A DNA stretch of 64,000 nt. Source: Daphnia carinata (lineage: Eukaryota; Arthropoda; Branchiopoda; Diplostraca; Daphniidae). The stretch's first letter is position 1. Each line of letters starts with the position of its first letter. Shown piece by piece: positions 13,001-24,562 of the stretch. Made by a program: the position numbers and the translations under genes. The stretch lies in NCBI RefSeq assembly GCF_022539665.2, contig NC_081337.1, positions 9,648,679-9,712,678 on the forward strand, written 5' to 3'. The notes under the pieces were generated by a model. It did no database searches. It was not told the origin of the DNA and saw only the letters and a list, made by a program, of their open reading frames with translations.

Positions 13001-13222
13001 ACTTGACCTGGGCCAGCGAATACGGGAGTAGGGGGGGGGGGTGGGGTGAAAGCCAGTGATATTTTTACAATACGAGCCAGTGTGTTTACGATCCCGTAAA
13101 AAAGAAAAAAAAAGGTCCAAAAAAGAAACTTGGAACTCCGAAGGGGGGCATTTCACTCTCTCTTTCTAACTTCCCCTACATTTCATTTTTACCCTCCTGT
13201 TTTTTTTTTGTTTTTTTTTTAG

Positions 13223-13292
13223 CTGGAATATTTTCCAGCCATCTTTTGAACTGCAGCTAGCCAAAGCTCTCTCTATACTTTCGTCGCCGATT
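13223..13292 (+). CDS. Possible internal exon, unknown product
   Basis: A long T-tract ending in TAG forms a good acceptor just before this segment, and ATT|GTAAAT gives a moderate donor after it. After one leading base, the 23 codons are open and protein-like, beginning WNIFQPSFELQ. The next acceptor (TTTCTTGCAG) lies 138 bases on, and the frame can continue there in phase 0 (SILFQPEENQ...). I recognise no domain. Pyrimidine tracts are so common in this window that false acceptors are expected, so this is only a pointer for transcript mapping. Confidence 0.1.
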
Positions 13293-13578
13293 GTAAATGA
13301 AGACGACGGGCGACCATGAACTGCGCAGGGGAGTAGTATATAGTGGGGGCCCCGAATACTCTGTTTTGTTCGCCTTTCCGCCCTTCTTCGCAGCCTTGGC
13401 TTTTCTTTTTGTTTTGTTTTTTTCTTGCAGTCTATTCTGTTCCAGCCAGAAGAGAACCAAGTGCACTCCTGGAACGCAAGTCACCATAACTCTTCAAACA
13501 TCAATTTTCGTTCTTCTTGTCTACATGCATCTTCCCCCCCCCCCCCCCCTCTCATTTTTTTTTTTTTCTTTTAGTAGA

Positions 13579-13597
13579 TGTGTGTGTGTGTGTGTGT
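13579..13597. repeat. (TG)n microsatellite
   Basis: Perfect TG array of about nine units following a pyrimidine tract. It produces Cys-Val frames on + and Thr-His frames on -. Confidence 0.85.
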
Positions 13598-14117
13598 CTC
13601 CGGCTCCTCCTTCTCGTTTCCCTTCATCCCTTGTGGACTGCTTTCTTCTTCTTCTCTATCATCCGCCGAAGAGTTCTTGCCGACCCCGACAACATGTGGT
13701 TGCAGATGTTTATCTTGTCTTCGGAGGACTTTTTGGATCGTCTCTCTCAACAGCGACACACCCTCTCTCTCGCTCGTTACCATCGCCGAAAGCCCCTTGA
13801 GGGCCGAAGGGGAGCACAGTGTGCAGTATAGTGGCTGATTGGGAAACACGCAGAGCTTGGCCACTGCTTATTATCGAGATGGTCGATTTCAAAAATGCAT
13901 CACATGAATAATGAAGAGCCCTCGGTTTCTGTTTTCCGGTCGTAGTTTGAGTGATGCATTCGCTGCACTGTACATCATATCGATCCTTACGTTTGCTGAC
14001 GAGAACGCGTAGAAACAGGAACGTGTTTTTCCTTTTTTTTGCGGCCGTTGGTATAAGGGTCGATACGGCAGAGAACCCATCGAAAGGGTGGAGTAGATAA
14101 AAATAAGAAAATTGGAA

Positions 14118-14142
14118 AGAGAGAGAGAGAGAGAGAGAGAGA
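14118..14142. repeat. (GA)12 microsatellite
   Basis: Perfect purine dinucleotide array. In arthropods (GA)n is a potential target of GAGA-type factors, but no promoter or gene is identified beside it. Confidence 0.9.
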
Positions 14143-15432
14143 TGAAAAAAAAAGATGACAATATTAATGAAGGAAATATGATGTATGTCTTATACACACG
14201 CATACGAGTAGCGGTGGGAATAAAAGAGTCTGACGAAAAGTGTGGTAAGCGCTTGATGGATACACAATTTGCAGCCGGCTTATTGTAGGCGAATGGAGAT
14301 AATGATGGAATTCTATTTTTTTAAATATATAATAATAATACCGTTGTAGGTTTTTTTCTTTTTCCTCTTACAACGGACACTAGCATATACCGACACGGCA
14401 TTCGTGGAGTACTGTTGATTGGACAAGGCATTAACAGTTCATTTGGCCAAGATTGTTTTTAGCTAAAGCGACAAAGACTGTCGCCCGCTTTTCTAATTGT
14501 TTATTTTTTTTTTTTTCTTCTTCTTCCTCATCCCTCAACATTGGCTCTGCATTTGTCCCTTTCTTTCGTTTACTTATAATACATTAACCTAATAAAACGT
14601 GTGCGCCTCTATCCGTCTTTAATGCGCGCCTCTTGTTCCATATTCCACCAACCACCTAAATAACAGAATGGGGATTTCATTTTGTTTTTCAGTGGTTTTC
14701 TTCTCTTTTTTTTTTTTAATGATAGAAAATGATGCCTCTCTTTTTATCTATTAAAAAAAACAAAAACAATAACGTTGAATATTGTATTGTACTCGATTTT
14801 TTCTTTCCCCCTCTGTTCGCCCTTTTTTAAGAGAACGAAAGAGGTTTTCTACTGAAGCCGCTTGATTAAATGCCCAGCCTTCTTTTGAGAACTATACCGA
14901 TTCTCGTACTTTATTTCTTTTTATCTGCATAGATGTACGTATAAACTAAATGGTCTTTTTTTTTTTCAAAGGTATACCCCCTGCCTTTCTGCCTCAACTT
15001 ACCTTCATTTCTTTTCTTGTGAGTAGGTCAAGCTTTTTGAATGCACTGATGGTAGAATATGAAAGGAGAATGCATAAAAGTTTGTTGGAAATTGCTTTCG
15101 GAAAGGCGGCGGTAGTCGAAACTATTCGCTGGTGCCAAGTTCAAAAAAAAAAAAAAAAAAAGAATGGAATATAAGCATGAACGAAAAAAAAAAAAAGAAG
15201 TTGAAGGCAGCAACAGATTAACGAAACAAATTATGCGGTTTACACACAAAAAAAAGGGGGGGGGGAGGAAAAAATTGAGGTACCGACCGGCAGATTTTTT
15301 TTTTTTTTTTTTTTTTTGTTCTCCCCTTTTTGTCGGAGTGAAACCGTGTGGTTTGGCCGCTTGAAGACCTTGCGTGCGGACCTCCCGCATGGAAGAATTC
15401 CGGTATTCAATGACAGCTCCCATATAGTACCG

Positions 15433-15436
<4 letters not shown>

Positions 15437-15479
<43 letters not shown>
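15437..15479. repeat. (TC)21 microsatellite
   Basis: The longest dinucleotide array in the window, a perfect TC repeat of about 43 bases. It could bind a GAGA-type factor on the opposite strand. It carries a Ser-Leu repeat frame that is not a gene. Confidence 0.95.
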
Positions 15480-15481
<2 letters not shown>

Positions 15482-18400
15482 CTTTTTCATTTATTTATAT
15501 ATTTTTTTTCTATCTAATGTGCATGCACACTGTTTTGTTATCTTAGCCCCGTACAACAAGTATAGAGCCAAAAGACATGGACTGATGGTGAAGCACATGA
15601 TATTTTGATGAAGTCGGATGAGTGCTGAGTTACGGGGCTTGGCGAATAGAGTCGGCAACCGCAATATGCGAGACACGCGATGCACTTTTCTTGGGAAGAA
15701 ACCGAACGCTCTCGTTTTCCTTCTTGCTGCTACACACACACACACACATATACAGTAGCCCTCTTTTTTTTTTTTTTTTTTTTTTTCTCTTCCGTTGCTT
15801 TGTCAGGTCCAATTAGAGAGGCCACGGTGAGCTAGTCCTTTGCTATTGTGGCCGAGTCAATACACGAACGGTTGAATTGCTCTCATTCCTTTCGTTATTG
15901 GGAGCGCGGCATCCGTCTCATTCCGTGCGATAACATCAACTCTCGAGGTTTTCGTGCTTGTTTATATATATACTTCCTTCTCTGACGAATCGTCGATTCG
16001 GTTAGGCAACGACCAAGAGCTGCGGATACATCGTCTGGCACAAACGTCATGTAAAAGAAATAGGGAGCGCTTACTTATTTGGACAAGAAAAAGAGAAGAA
16101 ACGAATTGAATGCGTCCATTTCGGTTGTGCGTCCCCATCTACGAAGCGAATTGAATGTCTTAATACGCGTGACGCGTTTGTCTTTTTTTTTTTTTTTTCT
16201 TTTTATTGGCTGTTTGTCCGACTGCTGTTGCTCATTGAATATGATACGCTCGGCAGCCCTTGCTCCGTCTGTCGGGCAAGCGAACTCGACGCGCGTGATA
16301 CAGAGGCAACCAGTCGACGGAGATGGATAGAACACGGAAAGGGATAAAAAAAAAAAAATAAGAAAAGAAGGGGAAGAAAAAAAAAAAAATATAGTAAAAA
16401 AGGAAGAAGAAAACCAGGGGAAAAGGAAGATGGCAGATGTTGTCTTGCATCAAGACTGAACTTATCAAGCCACGAAATGTAGCACGAGTAGCCGTAATGG
16501 CAGTACTAATAGTATATAACTCATGCATAACGGACTGGCCAAAGAGCCAAAGAGCATCATATATATATATTTCTATAAATATAAAAAGAGAAGAAAAGAG
16601 GAGAATAGATTATATAGAGGCAAGACGAAGGGGGGTTACAGAAGACGACGACTGTATGGGGTGAGTCATTGCCAGAGCTTTTATGATGATGAAAAGAAAT
16701 ACTGCATTACGATTTCCCTTCTCGCCGAGTGTTTTCTCTCCTTCCCTTTTCTTTGAATCGTTTTTCTTTTCTCTCTTCTATGTGCCTTCCTCATTTTCTT
16801 GATTGTAAACTGCTCGTTTTATATGCGTATAAATATACATGTATACGCGTTACGTGTATTATGTGGATATGTACTGTACAACGTTCATCTCTCTATGTAT
16901 ATTGTATACGTATGTTTCCTTTTTTCTTTCTTTCTTTTCTTTTTTAATTCTTTGACGTTTTTTTTTCTCTCCCTTTCTCTCCGTTTCTTTTTTTTTTCCC
17001 CGTGTATACATCGGCATAGAACAAGTCTCTGCTTTTGACTCATTATGCGCCTCAGTGTGCACCTGTCGTCTTACCTCGGGGCAACACGAATCCCCCCTTT
17101 CCTCCATCTCCTTTCCAACATAACAATAGGAACCCGTGGTGTTTTATTGCTCGACTGGGTCGTATTTCCCTCCTATTTTTTTTTTTTTTTTTTTCCCTTA
17201 ATACTGGCCCTTTTCTTTTTCTTTTGCTATATATTACTTTTTGTTCAGAAATCTTTTGGAGCTGTTGTTTTCTTTTTCTTTGGTTTTCCAAGAAAATCCT
17301 GTTACTGGTCTGGAATATACAAGGTCGGCTAACTGCAGGCATGTTTCGACCATTTGATGGTCTAGTATAATTAGTTGGATTTTGGGGCTTGCGCGAAACC
17401 CAGTCGCAACGACAGGCCAACATGAGCTGTGTCGTCCGGATTTTACTTCTGGAGGGTTTAAAAACAAAAAGTGGAAATAAGACAGACAGACACACACACA
17501 CAAAAAAAATAAGGAAAACATGACCCAACAATCTTGGAACAAGTTAAAAAGCTGTCCTAAACCACTTCATTCCCTTAGGTTGAATAAGAAGAAGACGGAG
17601 AATATGTTATAAGAGTCTGTGCTCCCGGGCTATAAGTCCTGTGACAGTCCCGCATTTATTGCTTCTTTTTCAATACATTTATTGTTTTGTTTTTTTTGTA
17701 CTCTTCTACATAAAGTCGTTTTATATATATATACATATATTTTGGTCGATCAATTTGCAAGCACACTGGAACGGCAACGTTTGATTGTCTCCGCGGGATT
17801 CTATCCGGTGGGGTTTTCTTCCCACTCGTTACACGGTCGTCGTTTTAGATCGGGACCGATTTCTTGATGCTTGGCTGTTTTTGCGTGGATTGCCGTGCCA
17901 AATTGAATGATTCGCCGCAGAAGCCGTGCCGGGCAACAGCCAAAAAAAAAGAAAGAAAAAAAAAAATTGGCCGTTGCGTCGGTTACAAGCCTGTTATTTA
18001 TTACGGAAAAAGATCGTGGTGTGTGTATATGGCGTATAGTTTAAGGGTTTGGCCACAGACAAGGTCCGTGAGGCACGAAATGCGATGAGCCACCGACGCG
18101 AGTTCGTGATGGCCAACTTTCCAATCAACAGCAAGCAGAAATATAGCGCATGGTAAAAAAACACACAAAAAAAAAAAAACATTACAAGATAAAACTTAAA
18201 AAACAAAACAAAAAAATAGCTATCAAAAATAAAGAAGAGATCCCAGGGAACAGTCACGAATTTGTGATGCACTGGATCCAGCTGATCATCTGGCGGTCAA
18301 TACGCTTGCCATATATCTACGGATTGAGATGTATAGATGACTGTTGATACTAAACGAAAATATATATATACTACATAGAGCCCGTACATGAGTGACCCAT

Positions 18401-18792
18401 ACTGGGAGGGATCCGTGAAATGTGTTTTCATAGTGAAATAGGACAACAACAACAACGAGAAGAAGAAAATTGTTTTACGCACGCCGTATAGACTTGCACG
18501 GCCGAGTGTAATATGGGCAGGGTCCGCAACAGCTGGCGCGCACGCACGCACACCAACAGAACCAGCAGCAACACACACACAAGAAAAAAAAAACAAAAAA
18601 AACAAGCGCTGGAAAGTAATCGAAACCGTCATGGCGGCAGTTTTATTTATACATGTTAACGCGTCGTAGTGTATTTATATGTGTACACTACAAGATATAT
18701 TATACCTACGTTTTGTTCGTTTTCTAATCTGCTGCCAAGCTTTTTTTTTTTCTTTCTTGCATGACCCATCGTGATTGTGGACGTGGAAAAAA

Positions 18793-18830
18793 AAAGGGAT
18801 GCCTTAACGAGCTCAGTTGAGCATCCCTTT
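18793..18830. other. Bulged hairpin, about 15-bp stem
   Basis: AAAGGGATGC (18793-18802) pairs perfectly with GCATCCCTTT (18821-18830). The stem extends inward past a one-base bulge by about five more pairs including one G-U wobble, leaving a loop of about seven bases around GAGCTC. It is too short for a typical animal miRNA precursor and is not followed by a T-run in the orientation that would suggest a Pol III product. Its role is unknown. Confidence 0.5.
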
Positions 18831-19828
18831 CAATAGAAAAAGAGAGAGATATATATATATATAGGGGCTGAAGAGGATAACGGTGTTTGTGTGTAGCTGC
18901 GGCCGTAGTTTTCATCCAGTAAATTGAAGACGCTGCTGTTTTTTTTTGTTTGCTTCGTTTGTGGTGAGCCCAAATGAGCTAAGAGCCAAGAAAAAGACTT
19001 TACTGCAAGGCAATGGCTACTTTGAATACCGAACGATTTATGTTCCATCATGTGTTCGCTTTCCTTTGCCCATTTTCTGTTACTTTCGTGCGTGTGTGTG
19101 TGTTTTTTTCAATTTTATCTGATTTCGCAAGTCAATTGAATCCTTATCAAAAACTTTGTGACGAAATCGCACGTCTGTTTTCTCTTTTTTTTTTTTTTAA
19201 GTGAACCCAAAATGGCGACATCAAGAAAAAAAAAAAAAAAAAAGGGAAACGTTCATGGCCAACTGACGAGCTAAAACACCCAAAGTGAAGGAGAGAAGGA
19301 CAAAAAAAAAACTTGGCACTTTGTGTGTCTCGCATGATAAACCGTTGATTTGATCCGCACGTTATATCAAACAACACCAACAAAAAAAAAGCTGCACGAA
19401 AAAAAAAAAAAAATGGGAAGAGGAAGAAGAAGAATGTCTCGTTTTTTATAGTAATCAAAAAGCGAAAAAAAAAATATATAAAACTGTAGCTCGTATGGGA
19501 TACGTGTTGGACAGGAAGTTGGGCAACGCTCTTCATTTGGTTTCGGCAACAAGAAAAAAGGCGTTTGTTACGAAAACAGGACAAGCCAAGCAACACACGC
19601 ACACGAAATGAGAAGAAAGTAGATTGATAAATGACTAATGTCTTTATGCGTCTTAGAAAATCTAGCTGACGAGAGGCTTTTGACATTTATCGTTCATCCT
19701 GAATTGATAACGCAGCGTATCCACACACATGCATATATTTAAAAAAAAAACGCTCCAGGAAGAAACACTGGAGGGAACAAAAAATTATGTTTTTTATCAG
19801 CATCTATATTATGCCGGCCATCGACTTG

Positions 19829-19848
19829 GGACATGTTGGGACATGTCG
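19829..19848 (+). promoter_or_regulatory. p53-like paired half-sites
   Basis: GGACATGTTG and GGACATGTCG lie directly abutted. Each matches the p53-family half-site RRRCWWGYYY at 9 of 10 positions with the CATG core, and they have the zero-base spacer typical of functional elements. Both deviate only at the last base. A motif of this degeneracy can be expected about once in 64 kb by chance, so the call rests on form and not on context. Confidence 0.2.
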
Positions 19849-20531
19849 TTTCACGTTTGACCATTTCTCTCCAGCAGCTCGTGCATTTAAAAAAAAAAAC
19901 AAAAAAACTACCTGTTTTTTCTTTTTCGTATATACTGCATATTGATAAAATTATGCTAATATCCCTCCTTTTTCTTTTTTAAGGAGACAGAAGGGAGGGT
20001 TAGAAAATAGGCACCAGAAAACGAAGGTCATCAGTAATATAATGTATTGCAGCTGCAAGGTTTCAAAAGAAAAGAGAGGCTGTTGAGCAACACCTGCAAA
20101 CAAAACGACACGGTTAAAACAAAAAAAAACAAAAAAAAAAAAGAATTGGGATGAAAATTGAGTAAATCTTTCGAGGAAACGTCCCCCCCCCCCTCCTCCT
20201 TTGAAAAATTCCCAATTTAGTTCTTGCCTTTCTCGTCACGGTTCCCCTTTTCAGCACGAAAACTGTTTGAGAGGTTATAGGTGCTTGTTGCGTATCTTCC
20301 CATTTACGGCTGCTGCTGCTGACTGGAATAGGTTACGCGGCGTGAGCGCACACTCACTCACTCGTCGACGAAACTTTGTTAGCCTTTTTTTTTTTTTTTT
20401 TTTTTCAACGTGAAGCCATCGGCGAAAAGGAGAGACCCCCAGTTGAGTTTGAAGAGTTGTGCTACTGTAGCCAAAACTATATCCTCGTCATCATCTTTTC
20501 CCTTTTCGTCGTTCCTTCTCTTGAAAACCAA

Positions 20532-20550
20532 TGTGTGTGTGTGTGTGTGT
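20532..20550. repeat. (TG)n microsatellite
   Basis: Perfect TG array of nine to ten units. Confidence 0.85.
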
Positions 20551-22263
20551 ATAGACACGGTTGGAGGGCACACGTAATGATAATGAACCGTAATCAAACT
20601 GTGTTTTCTTCTTTTTTATTGATTATCGTGTTGATCATCATTTTTCTCCTGGTGCATTTGGAAATGGAAGGAGTTCTCACTCTCTTTCTTCTTGCCCCAC
20701 TTTTTTGGGGAGGGAAATTTGCATGTCTGGTCCGATGGACTTAATAAGTTGATTCTCTTTTTGATCGCTATTGGGGTATCTAGAATAGAGCCCTCGTTTT
20801 TTTTTTTTTTTTTAGAGCTCTACGTACACGATAAGTTGCATCTGCTGCTGATCGAATAATATGCCCCTTCAATTTACTGTTATTACTCGAGAGTCAATGA
20901 TAGTTGTTTGCTTGGGGCTCTGGTGATAGGAGCCACTTGACAGTCGAGTAAGTAATGAGCAGGTTCGAGTTCCGTGTGTAGCCGGTTGTTGATACCCGAA
21001 GAGATAAGCCAACTGGTTTTCCACATCACCTCTAAACAAATGCTGCCACCACCATTCACCGTCTATCCGGAATAAAAATAAAAGAAAACCTCAAACTTTG
21101 GACTTCTTTTTTTTTTTTTTTTTTGCTGTACGAGCCGACAATAAGATCCTTCCTATGTAGAGTCCGACTCTTTTTTTTTTTTTTTCTTTCTCTCAACGGC
21201 TATTGAGACGTAGGTGACCATTTCTGACCAATGACCATCTCTTTTTGATGGGCCGACATGTATGACTCGAATCTCTCTGAATAGCTTGACCGCTGCTTAA
21301 TATTCTTCCTGTCTTGTTATTATTGTTATTATTATTCTTGTCTCGTCCCTTTTTCTTTTTTTTTTTTTTTCTTTGATGTTTTTTTGTGTCATAACTGCAC
21401 CCAGTTATTAATGTGGCTTGTCATTTTTTCTTCTTCTTCTTCTTTCTCTTGTCCCGACTGACATCACTCACGACTCGGCTGTTTTTGCCTTCGTCCCTCT
21501 CTGTTTCGAACCCACCTCCTTTTTTTTTTTTTTTTTTTCTAGACGACAAGACGCCATTAGTTGGCTGTCGCCAATCCCTGACTACCTGGAACCTCGGTTT
21601 AGGTAGTTCAAACATTTTGAAGGTTGAACGGTAATGTAAAACAAACACACAACGAGAAAAGAAGTAAAAATAAATCAAGAGGAAACCAACAAAAATGAAA
21701 CGAAAAATAAAAACGAGTTGACTTGGAGGTTTCTCGATGACAAGGTAAATTTGTGTTGCTGGTCGCAATTCTTGTTCGGCCACTGACAGGAAATGCGATA
21801 GTCACTTAATTGGAGGCCATTTAGATGAAGCAACCCTATTTTCTCACCATGAATCTCAGTTTTCATTTGTCTCTTGTTTTCTTTTCTATATGCACATCGC
21901 CCACTCGCATTTGAAAAGTCCTTAAAAAAAATTACATACTCGTGCGCTTGATCTATGGTTTTTAAATGCTACTATTACCACTATCTCCAACTGAACATGT
22001 TTAAAAGGGTCTGGCTTATTAAAGAAAGAGAAATGCAAAAATGTTTTTTTTTTTTTTTTGTTTGTTTTTTTTTTTTTGCTATTCCGGAATGAAAAAAATG
22101 ATGGCGAAAATTCAAGGCAAACAGGAGGGGAGGGTACACAAGCAGGGCGCTGTAAAATAAATAGAAAATAAAAAATAAAAGAACAAAAAAAAAAAAACCT
22201 GGCGGCCACGTTTCGTGTGTCTTCGGGATTGCTTTTGCTTCCACGAAGGCAATACAGGTAAGG

Positions 22264-22268
<5 letters not shown>

Positions 22269-22295
<27 letters not shown>
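22269..22295. repeat. T27 homopolymer
   Basis: Uninterrupted T run; the minus-strand poly-Lys frame across it is an artefact of the run. Confidence 0.9.
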
Positions 22296-22296
<1 letters not shown>

Positions 22297-22442
22297 GTCT
22301 TTCCTAGCGAGGGGTGGAGGGGAGCATTGGTGAGGTAGTGATAATTGACGGAGGACACGGAAGGGCAGTCGTATCCGCAGGCATCCAGGGAATCAGCTCT
22401 TCTAGTCTTTTCTCCCCCCACCTTCGGTTCTCTAAAGAAAAA

Positions 22443-22466
22443 AGAGAGAGAGAGAGAGAGAGAGAG
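22443..22466. repeat. (AG)12 microsatellite
   Basis: Perfect AG array about 150 bases after the T27 run; it gives an Arg-Glu repeat frame. Confidence 0.9.
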
Positions 22467-24096
22467 GTCACGACCTCTTCCTCGTTCGTTTCCCTATACC
22501 ATTTGAGTGGCGTTCACCTCACACCCTAACCATTTCTCTCGGTCTCTTTTTTTTTTTTTGTTTCTTTTCTTTTCTCTTTCCATTTTCTTTTTTTTTTCTC
22601 TTCACCTCCTTCCCGACAGTAAAAAGAAAAAAAAAAGAAAAAAAGCTCATCACTAAATAGAATGGCTCTGTGGTTAGCCCGTCATTGCCGACCGAAATTT
22701 TTGTTAATAGGAAATTTAAAACGAAGGCGTCATGAGAATGAAACGCTTTTATTTTTTATTTGTCTTCTATTATTCAAATATACAATCCCACTCGAAATAG
22801 GCTTACGCTTGAAACGTAGGTGACGTAGGGAGAACAAGTATAGCACATTCTCTTTGATCCCGACGAATCACGTTGTTCACGTGTTGAATTATTATTTTTT
22901 TTTTCCTAAAAAAAAAGGACTCGACTTTATTGGCCTTCTTTCGTTTTTCATTCGAGTTTAGTTCACTCTTTCATTGTGGATAAAGTGCTTTCTGCGAAGA
23001 CATGTCACGTCCATAAATGAATCTGCACCCTACTGGAATAATACATGGCCGCAAAGTGGTATACTACATGAATACATTCAAGCGTGCGTGAACGAAACGA
23101 AACATGCGACCGCAAATGCTTCGTTTTGCCATTTTTACTTTCGCCGAAAAAACAAACAAAAAAAAAAAGGAAGTTCTTCTTTGATCTTTTCAGACGCACG
23201 TTTTTGTTTTGTTTTTTGTTTTTTAACGGCAACTCTGTGTGAAGTTAGATCACATTGGAGATCTCGCTTCATTGGCTTTGCATCGGAGCGCATCGGACAG
23301 AAGAACAAAATTCGCTGCGTACGTGACTGTACAAGTTGAGAAACAAAAGGAACGAAAAAGGAAAAACTCAAAAGAAAATCAAATGAAATAAATAATGACC
23401 TGTTGCCCGACGTGTCAATGATGCGGAATCGTAAAATATCCTTCCGTCCGCTTCCCTATTTTTTTTTTTTTTTGTACGTGTTTGCTGTCTGACCCATTTT
23501 CTTGTCGGAATCTCGATTGATTGCAGCGGCTGGTTTTTTCGTTTTGGGTTATGTTTTATTTTTTATTTTTATTTCTTTACTTCTTTTATTCGACGGATAC
23601 GGTGATGGAAGCGGCTGGTAGACGACAAGCGGACGGAATCCCAAGGACAAGGATGGGTAAGAAAAACAAAAGATATAGCGGAGAAATTAAGGGAATGCCG
23701 CAGAGATCCACAACGTCTGTGAAACCGGCGCAATTTTCGTTTTATTAGTTCTTGAACAATAATAATAATTTTTAAAAAATCACATGTCTTATTGATTGAG
23801 ACGGCGAGCAGAAGAAAAAACAAAAACAAAAGTGAGGCAAATCCAATCAGTTGGTTGGTCGGGTTTTGTACAACAAACTCGTTAGACTCGTTATCTTAGA
23901 GTGCGTCATGTACTGAAAAAAAAAAAAAGCAAAACAAAAAAACAAACTGGAACATATGAAACCGTCGAGGATATATGCATTTCTTTTTTTGCACGTGCGT
24001 CTATTTTTACAGAGAACAGGAAAATGATTGTGGGGAGGTGAACCAGTTTGTTTTTTTTTTTATTTGTTTTTTTTTTTAAACAAAAAATAGACTTGC

Positions 24097-24117
24097 TAAT
24101 ACTATGATATAGTATTA
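24097..24117. other. Perfect 9-bp inverted repeat
   Basis: TAATACTAT and ATAGTATTA are separated by three bases (GAT), giving a near-palindromic AT-rich cruciform candidate. Nothing beside it suggests a function. Confidence 0.5.
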
Positions 24118-24531
24118 CCTGGTGATATGATGTCGTGTGATACTTTGGTAACAACCTCGAGAAAAGAAAAAGCTGGTTGTGAGAAAATTCACGTGCAAAT
24201 ATCAGTCGGTGACGATCAATGATAGTTGGTTCCATCGACCCTGTATATGCAAATCGAATGCACGAGGTTGTGTGTCCGATGAGCCACTATCGTTGTGTCA
24301 CATGAATATCTTAGATCCTGACGTGAAAAAATACGTTATATAATATAATTCTCAAATGAAGGGAATAGCAGATGGGAGGGCAAATAGCAAACTGATTTTG
24401 AAAGACACGAAATCGAACTATCGCATACATCGCAAAGTCAACGTGTTGTCCCCAACGATTAGGTCAACTATTCCCATTTTGCTTCGCATCTTGTAAAGTT
24501 TTTCGTCATCACCCCGATCGAATAGAACAAG

Positions 24532-24535
<4 letters not shown>

Positions 24536-24562
<27 letters not shown>
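24536..24562. repeat. (TC)13 microsatellite
   Basis: Perfect pyrimidine dinucleotide array of about 27 bases. Confidence 0.9.

Larger units (their letters stand above)
6950..13200. other. Non-coding stretch, simple repeats only
   Basis: No supported gene. It contains A20 at 7044-7063, C15 at 7586-7600, several ATAATA clusters near 7370-7390, long pyrimidine tracts at 8150-8340, T28 at 9190-9217, A28 at 9660-9687, a TTG triplet array at 10047-10070 and a GAT triplet patch near 10434-10449. Candidate frames in this span depend on these runs. Confidence 0.65.
13200..18000. other. Mostly non-coding; one possible exon pair
   Basis: Simple repeats dominate: GT array 13579-13597, GA array 14118-14142, CT array 15437-15479, T runs near 15297-15317 and 15763-15786, and pyrimidine tracts at 16900-17010. 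Two splice-bounded open segments at 13223-13292 and from 13431 are listed separately as low-confidence exon candidates. No named protein is recognised anywhere in the span. Confidence 0.6.
18000..22600. other. Non-coding stretch with hairpin and paired half-sites
   Basis: No supported gene. Besides A/T runs (for example T27 at 22269-22295), this span contains a GTAGTGTA/TACACTAC inverted repeat at 18666-18691, a stronger hairpin at 18793-18830 and the p53-like motif at 19829-19848. Pyrimidine tracts at 20385-20405, 21100-21125 and 21350-21440 explain the long Phe-rich frames. Confidence 0.65.

Noticed and set aside
19147-19686. 179-codon minus-strand ORF
   Set aside because: It is built on repeated A runs that read as poly-Phe. 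There is no transmembrane-protein architecture beyond these runs.
20962-20970. tRNA B-box-like GGTTCGAGT
   Set aside because: No acceptor stem, no A box at the right distance and no anticodon arm.
22331-22339. let-7-like seed TGAGGTAGT
   Set aside because: The following bases do not match let-7 and no hairpin is present.
22663-22683. Ten-base match (TGTGGTTAGC) to the miR-34 family
   Set aside because: The seed differs and no complementary arm forms a precursor hairpin nearby.
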